A program made the translations under genes and the position numbers. Below are positions 27,220 to 37,201 of a stretch of DNA of 64,000 bases, one piece after another (positions within the stretch are counted from its first letter, which is position 1; every line of letters begins with the position of its first letter). The notes under the pieces are model-generated. The model was not told where the DNA came from and did not search any database. It saw only the letters and a program-made list of their open reading frames with translations. The DNA comes from Clostridium caldaquaticum (lineage in GTDB: Bacteria > Bacillota > Clostridia > Clostridiales > Clostridiaceae). The stretch covers positions 124,001-188,000 of the forward strand of contig NZ_JAMSKT010000001.1 of NCBI RefSeq assembly GCF_023806125.1. Direction: 5' to 3'.

Positions 27220-28527
27220 ATGAGACTTGAAGATCTATTTCAGCTTATATGGAAAAATCTTTGGAAGAGAAAAAGCAGAACCATCTTTACAATGGTTGGT
27301 GTAATTATAGGCTGCGTTGCTATATTCACAATAGTATCCTTGGGAAACGGCTTTAAAAAATATATAACAGACCAGCTTAGTTCAGTTTTTGATACTTCAG
27401 TTGTGTCTATATCCCCTGCTATTCCTCCCTCGTCCTTTGGTGCTCCTTCTACTGCAGATGAAAAAAAACTTAAAACAAAACTGAATGAAAAAACTTTAAA
27501 AGAGCTTAAAAGCTATCCTTTTGTTAAATATATAGTACCTAAGCTTAATGACTATGGAGATATTGAATATAAAAAAATATCTACTGCTTCCAGTATTACA
27601 GCCATGCCTATGAAAGACTTATCAAAAGATAATAAGCTTGCAGCTGGAAGATTTGCTGTAGACGGCAAGGATGAATGTGTACTTGGATATAAAATAGCTT
27701 TAATGCTCCTTGGACATAAGCCAACAGATAAAATAGATGAAGGAGAAATAGACAATATACTTAGAAAAACAATAAAACTAAAGATAACTAAAGAAGGTAC
27801 TATTTCTGATACGGAAGTGTCTAATAAAGACAATGAAAAAGTAATAAACCTAACTGTAGTCGGCATAGCTAAAGAAAGTACTTTAGATGACTTTATAGTA
27901 AAAACTCCCCTTAAAGTGCTTGAAGATGTGCAAAAATGGAAAACTCAAGACAGCGAAAACAATGACAAAAAAACCTATAACAGCATTGATGTAGTACTTA
28001 AGGATATTAATAAAATAGACGAAGCTGAAAAAATTCTTAAAAAAGACGGCTACCAGATTAACTCCTTTAAAGAAATGCAAAAAAGCATAGGAACTTTATT
28101 AGATGGAGTAAAACTTGTGCTAGCAGCTCTTGGCGGAATATCCCTTTTAGTTGCAGCCTTTGGTATAACAAATACCATGAACATGGCCATTTATGAAAGA
28201 AAAAAAGAAATTGGAGTTATGAAGGTTATAGGTGGAAGCGTTAAAGATATAAAGAAAATTTTTGTAGGTGAAGCATGTACCATCGGTCTTTTAGGAGGAG
28301 TAATCGGTATTGCTCTTGGGTTTATTGTAAACTTTCTTATAAACGTGGTTATGAACCTTTACATGAAAAATACTATAAGTACAGCTTCTATTAAAATAGC
28401 TTCCGCTAGTTTCGGGTTAATAATATTCATACTTATCTTTAGTGCACTTATTGGATTTATATCCGGCATACTTCCTGCCACTAAGGCAGCAAAACTTGAT
28501 GTTATAAGTTCTATCAAGGACGAATAA
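27220..28527 (+). CDS. MacB/FtsX-type ABC permease
   Basis: The 435-residue permease has one N-terminal membrane helix (TIFTMVGVIIGCVAIFTIVSLG), a large extracytoplasmic MacB_PCD-like domain of about 240 residues, then three C-terminal helices with the NTMNMAIYERKKEIGVMKVIGG loop, which is the conserved FtsX core. The ATG at 27220 follows the previous stop by one base, with GGTGA upstream. It works with the ATPase at 25660 and perhaps the secreted Ig-like protein. Confidence 0.92.
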   Translation: MRLEDLFQLIWKNLWKRKSRTIFTMVGVIIGCVAIFTIVSLGNGFKKYITDQLSSVFDTSVVSISPAIPPSSFGAPSTADEKKLKTKLNEKTLKELKSYPFVKYIVPKLNDYGDIEYKKISTASSITAMPMKDLSKDNKLAAGRFAVDGKDECVLGYKIALMLLGHKPTDKIDEGEIDNILRKTIKLKITKEGTISDTEVSNKDNEKVINLTVVGIAKESTLDDFIVKTPLKVLEDVQKWKTQDSENNDKKTYNSIDVVLKDINKIDEAEKILKKDGYQINSFKEMQKSIGTLLDGVKLVLAALGGISLLVAAFGITNTMNMAIYERKKEIGVMKVIGGSVKDIKKIFVGEACTIGLLGGVIGIALGFIVNFLINVVMNLYMKNTISTASIKIASASFGLIIFILIFSALIGFISGILPATKAAKLDVISSIKDE

Positions 28528-28529
28528 AA

Positions 28530-28597
28530 AGTACCAGACTCATGACAAGTAACATATTAAATTTTGTTACTTGTCACTAGTCTGGCATTTTTTATTG
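28530..28597. terminator. Terminator built from the TGCCAGAC palindrome
   Basis: A stem of about 21 bp (28534-28554 with 28565-28585, one 2-base mismatch) is followed by GCATTTTTTATT. It ends the MacB-like operon and could act on the opposing YIP1 gene. The left arm shares the core ACCAGACTCATGACAA with the palindrome at 4843. Confidence 0.88.
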
Positions 28598-29305
28598 AGC
28601 AGGTACAATATTTTGCATTGCTTGAGCAAAACCTACAGAAATTAACGAGAATATTAATCCTATAGCCCATATTAAAATTACAATTGTGGCACTCTTCTTT
28701 TTACTTATCTTAAATACTACTGAAATACCTATTGCAAATATAACCATTCTCCAAATTCCAAACACATTAAGTGCGTTTATTATTACATCTCCAAAACCTA
28801 CAGCTTTATTAGGGTCTGCTATTGTTTTTTTCACAGCTACTGAATAAACAGTGCTTATAAACTTACCTATAACTAATGGATAATGTGCAAGCACATAAAC
28901 CGCCACCATCTGTGTGTAAGTGCCTTCTCCTTTAAAAAGCTTAGCTAGTCCAAAATAAATTGCTGATGACACATAAATGCCAACTACTAATCCTACTAAG
29001 CCGCCTATAACAGCAACTGCAGGTGAAGTCATTACATTTGCTATACCCTTTGACATCTGTGCAGCAGCTGGATCTAACCCCTGAGTCTGCTTATCTAAAA
29101 TCTCATCCATTACACCTTTTGCTGCAATTGAGCCCATTACAGAAGTTATGCAGGTAATAACTGCAAGAACAAGCATATTCCCTAAGTACTTAGGTTTCTC
29201 TAAAAACTGCGCAAAAACCTTTCCTGGCTTAATGAAGAAGTATTTAAGTTTCTCTCCAAATGTTAGATTTATTTCCTGATTAATCTCATTTGTAATTGGT
29301 TCCAT
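28592..29305 (-). CDS. YIP1-family membrane protein
   Basis: The 237-residue protein has five hydrophobic segments and the Yip1 pattern: an N-terminal soluble part with KYFFIKPGKVFAQFLEKPK, then LVLAVITCITSVMGSIAAKG and AIYFGLAKLFKGEGTYTQMV. Bacterial YIP1 proteins have no settled role. GGAGG precedes the ATG. It is convergent with the MacB-like operon and shares its terminator, with no other gene on its transcript. Confidence 0.85.
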   Translation of the reverse strand: MEPITNEINQEINLTFGEKLKYFFIKPGKVFAQFLEKPKYLGNMLVLAVITCITSVMGSIAAKGVMDEILDKQTQGLDPAAAQMSKGIANVMTSPAVAVIGGLVGLVVGIYVSSAIYFGLAKLFKGEGTYTQMVAVYVLAHYPLVIGKFISTVYSVAVKKTIADPNKAVGFGDVIINALNVFGIWRMVIFAIGISVVFKISKKKSATIVILIWAIGLIFSLISVGFAQAMQNIVPAQ

Positions 29306-29518
29306 ATTTTCTACCTCCTTGTATTAATCCTTGTTACTTCTAAAATATAGATTAATGTTTATATTTTAACATATATCCAAGTGAAATACCATAATTTGTT
29401 ACAATTTTGTTTTTTATACCAAATTTAAATATGTATAACTATAAATAACTCTACAAAATCTAATAATGATTTTATTACTGCTTTTTTTTAAATAATAAAC
29501 ACCTTAGGAGTGATGTCA

Positions 29519-31822
29519 GTGAAAAAATCAAGTGCAATTATGTCCTTATTAATATCTGTTATAGTATTATTCTATCCTTCAACATCATATTCTGCCAAAG
29601 TGCCCAAATTAGCAGATGAAGCTTCCATTGATTCAGTAATTAATGCAATGACATTAGAGGAAAAAGCTAATTTAGTTGTTGGTACCGGCATGAATGTTGC
29701 ACGTGTTCCTGGAGCTGCAGGGGCAACTTATGCTATACCACGGCTTAAAATACCATCAATAATACTATCAGACGGTCCTGCTGGAGTTAGAATAAGTCCT
29801 ACACGTCCTGAAAGCAGCGATACATATTACGCTACGGCATTTCCAATTGAAACTCTTATTGCATCTACCTGGGACATAAACACTGCAAACAAAGTAGGGA
29901 GTGCTATAGGTAATGAAGCCAAAGAATACGGCATAGACATAATGCTGGCACCTGCATTAAATATTCATAGGAATCCATTAGGCGGAAGAAACTTTGAATA
30001 CTATTCTGAAGACCCGTTAATTTCAGGTGAAATGGCTGCAGCTACAGTTAAAGGTATTCAGTCAAATGGTGTAGGAGCAACTCTTAAACATTTTGCTGCA
30101 AACAATCAGGAAACAAACAGAATGACCATAGATACAATAGTTTCTCAAAAAGCATTAAGAGAAATATACCTTAAAGGCTTTGAAATTGCAGCAAAAAAAG
30201 CACAGCCCTGGACGGTTATGAGCTCCTACAATAAAATCAACGGAACCTATTCTTCTGAAAACAGGGATTTACTTACTAACATATTAAGAAATGACTTAAG
30301 ATTTAAAGGTTTTGTTATGACAGATTGGTTTGCAGGAAAAAATCCTATTGCTCAGATGAAGGCAGGAAACGATCTTATAATGCCTGGAGGAAGTTTAGAA
30401 AGTAATATAATTTATCAGCCAGAGGTTATAATTAATGCTGTTAAAAATGGCAGCCTTGATGAAAAGGTATTAAATAAAAATATAAAAAATATTCTTAAAG
30501 TTATACTTAAAACGCCTGCTTTCAAAGGTTATCAATATTCAAACAAACCAAATCTTATCCAAAATGCACAAATATCACGTGAAGCTGCTGCAGCCGGCAT
30601 GGTGCTTCTAAAAAATGATAAATCAGCCTTGCCATTAAATAAAGGTACTTCAATAGGATTATTCGGTAATACTCAAATTGAAACAATTAAAGGCGGAACT
30701 GGCAGCGGCGATGTAAATGTAAAAAAAGTAGTTTCTATTGCAGAGGGATTACAAGCTGCAGGATTTAAGTTAGATAAAGAACTGTTAAAAAGCTATACAG
30801 ATTATATATCAAAATTAAGAAAAGAAGAGCAATATAAACCCTATCAGGGCACCCTTGGAAAAGTAATTCCTACTATTCCAGAAAAGCCTGTTGAATCAAG
30901 CGAAATTGATGCAGCGGTAAAGAATACTGATATTGGTATAATAGTCATAGGTAGAATCTCTGGTGAATTTAAAGATAGAAAAAATGAAAAAGGAGATTTT
31001 CTATTAACAGATGCAGAGCAAAAAATGATTGACCAGATTTCAAATAAATATCATGCAGCAGGAAAAAACACAGCTGTAATTCTTAATATAGGAAGTCCAA
31101 TAGATGTAGCCAGCTGGAGAGATAAAACAGATGCAATTTTGCTAGCCTGGCAGCCTGGTCAGGAAGCAGGGCACGCAATTGCCGATATATTATCAGGGTC
31201 TGTTAACCCATCAGGAAAACTTGCAACTACATTTCCTATAAGCTACAGCGATGTATCGTCAGCTGCAAACTTTCCAGGTAATCCCCCTGATAATCCTGCT
31301 GAAGTAATATATGCAGAAGATATCTATACAGGTTATCGCTACAATACAACCTTTAATGTAAAACCTGCTTATGAATTTGGTTATGGTCTTTCTTACACAA
31401 ACTTTGAATACAATGATTTAAAAATAACTCAGAAAAATAAATCTAAAGACTCTTTTACAGTATCTGTAACAATTAAAAATACAGGTAAAGTACCTGGAAA
31501 AGAAGCAGCTCAAATTTATGTAACTGCACCAAAAGGAAAGCTTGAAAAACCAGCCTTAGAATTAAAGGCCTTTGGAAAAACAAAGCTGCTTGAACCAGGC
31601 GAAGAACAAACTCTTAAATTTGAACTAACTGTAAAAGATTTATCATCCTTTGATGAAAATCAATCCACATGGATATTAGAAAAAGGTACCTACGAAATAA
31701 AAGCAGGTGCTTCATCAGAAAATATTAAAGGAACAGTCCCCTATGTTGTAAACAAAGATATTGTTGTAGAAAAAGTAAGCAATTCTTTAGCGCCACAAGT
31801 TCAAATACCTAAAGTTTTCTAA
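29519..31822 (+). CDS. Secreted GH3 beta-glucosidase
   Basis: The 767-residue enzyme has a signal peptide cut near SYSAK (residue 26), then the GH3 barrel with LSDGPAGVR, LKHFAANNQE and the nucleophile Asp in GFVMTDWFAG near residue 271. The GH3 C domain follows from about 350 (MVLLKNDKSALPL), and a C-terminal Fn3-like domain (VTIKNTGKVPGKEAAQIYV) ends it. It likely cleaves beta-linked glucose or xylose units outside the cell. AGGAG at 29506-29510 supports GTG 29519 over GTG 29510 or ATG 29513. Confidence 0.93.
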   Translation: MKKSSAIMSLLISVIVLFYPSTSYSAKVPKLADEASIDSVINAMTLEEKANLVVGTGMNVARVPGAAGATYAIPRLKIPSIILSDGPAGVRISPTRPESSDTYYATAFPIETLIASTWDINTANKVGSAIGNEAKEYGIDIMLAPALNIHRNPLGGRNFEYYSEDPLISGEMAAATVKGIQSNGVGATLKHFAANNQETNRMTIDTIVSQKALREIYLKGFEIAAKKAQPWTVMSSYNKINGTYSSENRDLLTNILRNDLRFKGFVMTDWFAGKNPIAQMKAGNDLIMPGGSLESNIIYQPEVIINAVKNGSLDEKVLNKNIKNILKVILKTPAFKGYQYSNKPNLIQNAQISREAAAAGMVLLKNDKSALPLNKGTSIGLFGNTQIETIKGGTGSGDVNVKKVVSIAEGLQAAGFKLDKELLKSYTDYISKLRKEEQYKPYQGTLGKVIPTIPEKPVESSEIDAAVKNTDIGIIVIGRISGEFKDRKNEKGDFLLTDAEQKMIDQISNKYHAAGKNTAVILNIGSPIDVASWRDKTDAILLAWQPGQEAGHAIADILSGSVNPSGKLATTFPISYSDVSSAANFPGNPPDNPAEVIYAEDIYTGYRYNTTFNVKPAYEFGYGLSYTNFEYNDLKITQKNKSKDSFTVSVTIKNTGKVPGKEAAQIYVTAPKGKLEKPALELKAFGKTKLLEPGEEQTLKFELTVKDLSSFDENQSTWILEKGTYEIKAGASSENIKGTVPYVVNKDIVVEKVSNSLAPQVQIPKVF

Positions 31823-31825
31823 ATA

Positions 31826-31858
31826 GTTAAGCTATTCTTCTTAGAAGAATAGCTTAAC
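31826..31858. terminator. Hairpin between the GH3 gene and metH
   Basis: GTTAAGCTATTCTTC (31826-31840) pairs perfectly with 31844-31858 around a 3-base loop. No clear T-run follows on either strand, so it may be an attenuated or bidirectional stop between convergent genes. Confidence 0.6.
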
Positions 31859-31870
31859 CATTTAAATAAA

Positions 31871-34800
31871 TCAAAATTTAAATTCTATAATAGAATTTAA
31901 TACTTTCTGCACATCTTCGCTAGTTTTGCCATTTCGCTTTACATAATCTTCAAACTGCTCTCTATCTATTTTGTAGATGTCAAAATATTTAGCTTCCTTA
32001 GCTGCAAAATAAAGACCGCTTACACTGGCTGCCGGCTCCATCATATAATTTCCTGTCAATGAAACTCCTATGCTTTCTCCATTTAAAAGCTTAAAGAGCT
32101 TTTCTTTCTCGCTGTGATCTCTTAATGAAGGATACCCAAAGGCTGGACGTATTCCTTGGTAATCGCCTTTAAGTAAAGCCTCAACAGATAAGTTCTCATC
32201 TGCTGCATAACCCCAATACTCTTTTCTAATCATTAAATGAAGATATTCTGCAAAAGCCTCAGCAAGCCTATCTGCAAGAAGTTTCACCATTATTGCACCG
32301 TAGTCATCACCCTTTGACTTAAGACTTTCTGCATACTCCTTTGCTCCAATGCCAGAAGTTACAATAAAGCCTCCGATATAATCAGTTATACCACTGTTTT
32401 TAGGTGCTATATAATCAGAAAGACATCTATACTCATTACTCTTATTAACTTCCTGCTGCCTTAACATGTTAAAAGTTGTAAGAACCTGACCCCTATCACT
32501 AGGACTATATACTTCAATATCATCACCCTTTGAATTTGCAGGAAATATTCCAAATACGGCATTGGCAGTCAGTATATTTTCTTTCTCTAATATATCGAGC
32601 ATTTTGTTTGCATCCTCAAAAAGCTTTCTTGCCTCTGTACCGTATTTGGAATCCTCCATTATCTTAGGATAAACCATTCCCATATCCCAGGCTACAAAGA
32701 AAAAGGTCCAATCTATATATTTTCTAAGCTCCCTTATAGGAAAATTTATAAGTTTTTTAATCCCTGTAAAGTTTGGAAGCTTTATATCAGCGTTTTTCCA
32801 ATCAATCTTAAAGCTGTTTTCTCTTGCTTCCTTAAATGATATCAGCTTTCTCTGCATACTTAAATAATTTTCTCTTATTTTTTCATATTCATTATTTATT
32901 TCTTCTAAATATTGTTCTCTTGTATTTATATCAACAAGCTTTCTGGCTACCTCTACTGCTTTTGAAGCATCTGTTACATGAACAACTCCCTTTGAGTACT
33001 TTGGTGCAAGCTTTAAGGCTGTGTGAACCTTGGAAGTAGTAGCCCCTCCTACCATAATAGGAATAGTAAATCCTTGACGCTCCATTTCCTCTGCTACCTG
33101 TGCCATTTCTTCAAGAGAAGGAGTTATTAATCCGCTTAAAGCTACTAAACTGGCATTTTCTCTTTTTACAGTTTCAAGTATAATTTTAGAATCAACCATT
33201 ACACCTAAATCAATAACTTCAAAATTGTTACAGGAAAGCACAACAGATACAATATTCTTTCCTATATCATGAACATCCCCTTTAACTGTAGCAAAAACAA
33301 CCTTACCAGCACTACTGTTTTCACTCTTGTCTTTCTCCTGTTCAATATATGGAAGCAAATAACCTACTGCCTTTTTCATAACTCTTGCAGATTTTACTAC
33401 CTGCGGAAGAAACATTTTACCTTCTCCAAAGAGATTGCCCACAGCACTCATTCCATCCATTAAAGGTCCTTCGATAACCTGAAGTGCCTTTTGAGAAGCC
33501 TTTCTTGCTTCTTCAACGTCTTCTTCAAGAAAATCTGTTATCCCCTTAATTAAAGCATGCTTTAATCTTTCGCTGTAATTTAAAGTTCTCCAGGAAAGTT
33601 TATCATTAACCTCCCTGCTTTGACTTTCAGTACCTTTATACTTCTCTGCAAACTCTAAAAGCTCATCTGCAGCCTGGCTGCTTTTATTTAAAACTACCGC
33701 CTCTACTTTTTCCAAAAGCTCCTTATTAATTTCATCATAAATCTGTATCATTCCAGGGTTTACTATCCCCATATCCATACCAGCATTTATAGCATGATAA
33801 AGAAATATAGAATGCATAGCTTCTCTTATTGGATTGTTTCCTCTAAAAGAAAAGGATAGATTACTTACTCCTCCGCTTACCTTTGCATAGGGAAGATTTT
33901 CTTTAATCCACTTTGTTGCTTTGATAAAATCCACTGCATAATTATTGTGCTCCTCAATACCTGTTGCAATAGCCAGAATATTTGGGTCAAAAATTATATT
34001 TTCAGGTGGAAACTTGACTTTATTTACTAACAAATCATAAGCTCTTTTACATATTTCAATTTTTCTCTCAAAGCTGTCTGCCTGCCCCTTTTCGTCAAAA
34101 GCCATAACAACAACTCCAGCTCCATATTTTTTAATTATTTGAGCCTGCCTTATAAATTCCTCTTCACCACTTTTTAATGAAATTGAATTTACTATAGCTT
34201 TTCCCTGAATTGCTTTAAGTCCAGTCTCTAGTACCTGAAACTTTGAGGAATCAATCATTACAGGTACCTTTACTATTTCTGGTTCACTAGCAAGGAGCTT
34301 TAAAAATGTATCCATTTCTTTTTCTGCATCTAAAAGGGCATCATCGAAATTTATGTCTATTATCTGAGCTCCATTTTCCACCTGTTCTTTTGCAATAGAT
34401 AAAGCTTCCTCATATTTTTTTTCTCTTATAAGCCTTGCAAATTTTGCAGAACCAGCTACATTTAGTCTTTCCCCTATATTTACAAAGTTATTTTCCTTAT
34501 TAACTTTAACAATCTCAAGTCCGCAGTATACTGTTTCTCTTTCAATCTCTGGAACAACTCTTGGCCTAATATCTTTAACTGTTTCATAAATAGCCTTAAT
34601 ATGAGAAGGAGTAGTTCCACAGCAGCCTCCCACAATATTTAAATGTCCTTCCTCTGCCAGCTCTCTTACAAAGCTCGCTGTTTCCTCAGGTTTTTCCTCA
34701 TATTCTCCCAAAGAATTTGGAAGCCCTGCATTAGGATGAAAGCTTATATATAAATTCTGAGTTTTAGATAACTTCTTTATAAATGGGATTAAGTCCTTAG

Positions 34801-35536
34801 CTCCAAAAGAACAATTTAAACCTATGCTTATTACTCTTTCACTTTTTATACTTTCTGCAAAAGCCTCCAAAGTTTGTCCTGACAGTATTCTTCCACTTTT
34901 ATCTGCAATAGTTCCTGATATCATTAAGGGAAGATTTTTATTTTTTTTCGTAAGCACATTATCTGCAGCTATAATTGCTGCTCTTGCATTTAAAGTATCA
35001 AATATAGTTTCAATAAGAAGAAGGTCTACACCGCCATCTACAAGTCCTTCTATCTGTTCCTCATAAGCCTCTCTAAGTTCATCAAAACTAATATTTCTAA
35101 ACCCTGGATTTAAAGCATCTGGAGATAGTGAAGCGGTTTTATTAGTAGGCCCTATAGACCCAGCCACAAATCTTGGCTTTAAACTATCTTTTAAAGTAAA
35201 GCTGTCTGCTTCCTCTCTTGCTATTTTAGCACCATAATAATTAATATCATAAACTTTATTCTCTAAAAAATAATCTGCCTGAGATATTCTATTTGCATTA
35301 AAGGTATTGGTCTCTATAATATCAGCTCCAGCCTCCAGATATCTTCTATGGATTTCCCTTATAACTTCGGGCAAAGTTAAATTAAGTATATCGTTATTGC
35401 CTTTCTGATTGCAATGGCAGCTATATTGTCCTCTATAATCTGTTTCCTTTAAGTTAAACTTCTGTATTGCTGTTCCCATTGCCCCATCAAGAACTAATAT
35501 TTTTTCTTTTAAAAGCTCTTCTATATTGTATCTCAT
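31871..35536 (-). CDS. metH: Cobalamin-dependent methionine synthase
   Basis: The 1221-residue enzyme moves methyl from methyl-THF to homocysteine. All modules are present: homocysteine domain ([13 protein letters not shown]; zinc ligands in GLNCSFGA and GGCCGTTP), pterin-binding domain ([17 protein letters not shown], about 350), cobalamin cap and Rossmann domains with the cobalt ligand His in [14 protein letters not shown] near 760, and the C-terminal reactivation domain ([15 protein letters not shown] near 1138). Full length is notable, since many clostridial MetH lack the last domain. It is controlled by a SAM-I riboswitch. Confidence 0.96.
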   Translation of the reverse strand: MRYNIEELLKEKILVLDGAMGTAIQKFNLKETDYRGQYSCHCNQKGNNDILNLTLPEVIREIHRRYLEAGADIIETNTFNANRISQADYFLENKVYDINYYGAKIAREEADSFTLKDSLKPRFVAGSIGPTNKTASLSPDALNPGFRNISFDELREAYEEQIEGLVDGGVDLLLIETIFDTLNARAAIIAADNVLTKKNKNLPLMISGTIADKSGRILSGQTLEAFAESIKSERVISIGLNCSFGAKDLIPFIKKLSKTQNLYISFHPNAGLPNSLGEYEEKPEETASFVRELAEEGHLNIVGGCCGTTPSHIKAIYETVKDIRPRVVPEIERETVYCGLEIVKVNKENNFVNIGERLNVAGSAKFARLIREKKYEEALSIAKEQVENGAQIIDINFDDALLDAEKEMDTFLKLLASEPEIVKVPVMIDSSKFQVLETGLKAIQGKAIVNSISLKSGEEEFIRQAQIIKKYGAGVVVMAFDEKGQADSFERKIEICKRAYDLLVNKVKFPPENIIFDPNILAIATGIEEHNNYAVDFIKATKWIKENLPYAKVSGGVSNLSFSFRGNNPIREAMHSIFLYHAINAGMDMGIVNPGMIQIYDEINKELLEKVEAVVLNKSSQAADELLEFAEKYKGTESQSREVNDKLSWRTLNYSERLKHALIKGITDFLEEDVEEARKASQKALQVIEGPLMDGMSAVGNLFGEGKMFLPQVVKSARVMKKAVGYLLPYIEQEKDKSENSSAGKVVFATVKGDVHDIGKNIVSVVLSCNNFEVIDLGVMVDSKIILETVKRENASLVALSGLITPSLEEMAQVAEEMERQGFTIPIMVGGATTSKVHTALKLAPKYSKGVVHVTDASKAVEVARKLVDINTREQYLEEINNEYEKIRENYLSMQRKLISFKEARENSFKIDWKNADIKLPNFTGIKKLINFPIRELRKYIDWTFFFVAWDMGMVYPKIMEDSKYGTEARKLFEDANKMLDILEKENILTANAVFGIFPANSKGDDIEVYSPSDRGQVLTTFNMLRQQEVNKSNEYRCLSDYIAPKNSGITDYIGGFIVTSGIGAKEYAESLKSKGDDYGAIMVKLLADRLAEAFAEYLHLMIRKEYWGYAADENLSVEALLKGDYQGIRPAFGYPSLRDHSEKEKLFKLLNGESIGVSLTGNYMMEPAASVSGLYFAAKEAKYFDIYKIDREQFEDYVKRNGKTSEDVQKVLNSIIEFKF

Positions 35537-35564
35537 TTTAATGCCCCCTTTTTGGTATTAACTT

Positions 35565-35759
35565 ATCTATAAAAATAAAACACTATTTCTCTCTAAGAAA
35601 AATAGCGTTAATATAAAGTACCCCAACTATTTTTCTTATCTGTCAGAAATAATATTTCTGCTGGAATTGACACCTTTTATTCTCAAAGCACACTAACATG
35701 CAAAAGAACATAGGTTGTCGGGCTTCGCCGGGCCAGTCCCTCCGCCTCTCTTGATAAGA
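35565..35759 (-). promoter_or_regulatory. SAM-I (S-box) riboswitch of metH
   Basis: The minus strand from 35758 reads CTTATCAAGAGAGGCGGAGG, then GACTGGCCCGGCGAAGCCC and GACAACC, the conserved S-box core. The terminator hairpin CTATTTTTCTTAGAGAGAAATAG, written here in shortened form as CTATTT/AAATAG arms at about 35580-35607, is followed by a T-rich tract. SAM binding should stop transcription before metH. Confidence 0.95.
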
Positions 35760-35853
35760 AACAATCTTTATTAAATTATGTTTATTTTAATTTAATATAA
35801 ATAAAATGTCAATAAATCAATTAAAGGTTCATACTTTATTATAAAATTTCTTT

Positions 35854-36192
35854 TTACTCCCAAGCACCCCAAACCTCAGGCACATAACCTACTGTTGCAA
35901 GCTTTCCATTACGAACTAAAGGAGTTTTATAAAGCTTAGGATTATTAAGCAGAAGCTCTTCCTTCATCTGATCACTTCTTATTTGAGCAATATTTAGCTT
36001 TACATATTCCTTTGATTTTTCATCAATTAAATTTTTTAATCCAACAGCTGCTCTGACACTCTCTAGTTCTCTTTTACTTAAAGCCTTTTGATTTAAATCT
36101 ATAAACTGATATTTAATTCTTCTTTCTTTAAAATAGCGCTCTGCCTTTTGGGTATCAAAACATTTTTTTACTCCAAAAATTTGTATGTTCAT
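35854..36192 (-). CDS. ArsC/Spx-like thioredoxin-fold protein
   Basis: The 112-residue protein has the ArsC-family fold, starting MNIQIFGVKKCFDTQKAERYF with one Cys (residue 11) where Spx has CXXC, and ending with KTPLVRNGKLATVGYVPEVW. Single-Cys members include YffB- and MgsR-like proteins; arsenate reduction is not shown. The frame is open 12 codons further, but that part overlaps a terminator; AAGGAGAG supports ATG 36190-36192. Confidence 0.85.
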   Translation of the reverse strand: MNIQIFGVKKCFDTQKAERYFKERRIKYQFIDLNQKALSKRELESVRAAVGLKNLIDEKSKEYVKLNIAQIRSDQMKEELLLNNPKLYKTPLVRNGKLATVGYVPEVWGAWE

Positions 36193-36214
36193 CTGAGGTT
36201 CTCTCCTTTCTAAA

Positions 36215-36237
36215 GAAAAAAGAGCCAAACCAGGCCC
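36215..36237 (-). terminator. Terminator between the coiled-coil gene and the ArsC-like gene
   Basis: On the minus strand GGGCC-TGGTTT-GGCTC (one wobble) is followed by TTTTTTC, directly after the coiled-coil gene's stop codon. Confidence 0.75.
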
Positions 36238-36238
36238 C

Positions 36239-36643
36239 TTACTTTGCTAATCTTCTATCTAAATCCAAAATTTTAGTTTCATTTCTTAAAACTTTAATTC
36301 CAAAATTGTTTAAATCATATCTTAAGTCATCAATCTTTTCACTAAGCTCAGTTATTTTTTCAGTATTTGCTTTATAGCCGTCAAATAAAGCTTCTGTTCT
36401 ATCCATCATTTTCTGTTCTAAGCTGACAATAGCTTCTGTATTTTTTTCAAGTTTACTTTCGAAGCCTTCTAACTTATTCTCAAAACCTTCTAACCTGTTT
36501 TCAAAGCCTTCTAATTTATTCTCGAAACCTTCTAACCTGTTTTCAAAGCCTTCCAGTTTGCTATTAAATTGTTCCTGATTAATTCTGAACTGTTCTTGAT
36601 TTTCAAGTATCTTTACAAGCATATTTCTTAGTTCAGCATCCAT
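36239..36643 (-). CDS. Coiled-coil protein with EGFENRL heptad repeats
   Basis: The 134-residue protein has five near-identical seven-residue units (EGFENRL/EGFENKL/EGFESKL) around residues 29-65, with Phe and Leu spaced as a/d core positions. Charged helical sequence lies on both sides, with no membrane segment or signal. The DNA repeats with a 21-base unit and a 42-base higher order. No family is recognised beyond a general coiled coil. GGGG precedes the ATG. Confidence 0.78.
   Translation of the reverse strand: MDAELRNMLVKILENQEQFRINQEQFNSKLEGFENRLEGFENKLEGFENRLEGFENKLEGFESKLEKNTEAIVSLEQKMMDRTEALFDGYKANTEKITELSEKIDDLRYDLNNFGIKVLRNETKILDLDRRLAK
36460..36560 (-). repeat. 21/42-bp in-frame tandem repeat inside the coiled-coil gene
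   Basis: Units of 21 bases encode EGFENRL and EGFENKL alternately, so pairs of units form a 42-base repeat. Copy change keeps the reading frame and the heptad phase. Confidence 0.75.
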
Positions 36644-36768
36644 ATTATCAACCCCACTTGTTATAATGACTTATTATAACATTTCTCATATTATTATGAA
36701 ATAGAAATTTATCATGGTTTATTCTACTGCAAATAATAAATATATTTAGAAAAATTTATAAAAAAGTA

Positions 36769-36827
36769 TTTACAAAACTATCGTTAGCCGATATACTAAT
36801 AATATAATTTATATCGTTTTACGATAT
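36769..36827 (+). promoter_or_regulatory. padR promoter with two TATCG-N5-CGATA operators
   Basis: TTTACA (36769-36774) and TATACT (36792-36797) with 17 bases between form the promoter. Operator 1, TATCG-TTAGC-CGATA (36779-36793), fills the spacer. Operator 2, ATATCG-TTTTA-CGATAT (36811-36827), lies 33 bases downstream centre to centre, about three helical turns. Binding of a PadR dimer at both would block RNA polymerase. Confidence 0.75.
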
Positions 36828-36878
36828 ATCTATGGATGATATAATATTTAACAATAATAATATCAGGAGGATTTAATA

Positions 36879-37199
36879 ATGCCAGAAAGCACAGAACGTG
36901 GAGCATTAACGGAAGCTGTATACTATATTCTTTTAGCACTTAACACCCCTATGCATGGCTATGGAATTATGCAGTTTGTTAAAGAAATAAGTGGTAATCG
37001 AGTTAACCTGGGACCTGGAACTTTATATGGAGCTATCAATACAATGTTATCAAAAGGATGGATTGAAGCTCTTCCAAGTGAAGCAGACAGCAGAAAAAAA
37101 GAATATAAAATCACAGAAGAGGGACACAAGGTATTATTGGATGAAATTAAAAGACTTAAAGAGCTGTTAAATAACGGAATAAAAATATTGGGGGTATAG
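36879..37199 (+). CDS. PadR-family transcriptional regulator
   Basis: The 106-residue regulator has the PadR winged helix: YYILLALNTPMHGYGIMQFV, LGPGTLYGAINTMLSKGWIE and KKEYKITEEGHKVL, with a short C-terminal helix (PadR-s2 type). It likely represses its own two-gene operon through the paired operators upstream. AGGAGG precedes the ATG. The DUF2812 gene starts two bases after its stop. Confidence 0.93.
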   Translation: MPESTERGALTEAVYYILLALNTPMHGYGIMQFVKEISGNRVNLGPGTLYGAINTMLSKGWIEALPSEADSRKKEYKITEEGHKVLLDEIKRLKELLNNGIKILGV

Positions 37200-37201
37200 A
37201 A

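Noticed and set aside
36440-36570. Possible CRISPR-like repeat
   Set aside because: The repeat is continuous, in frame and codes for a heptad coiled coil; there are no spacers.
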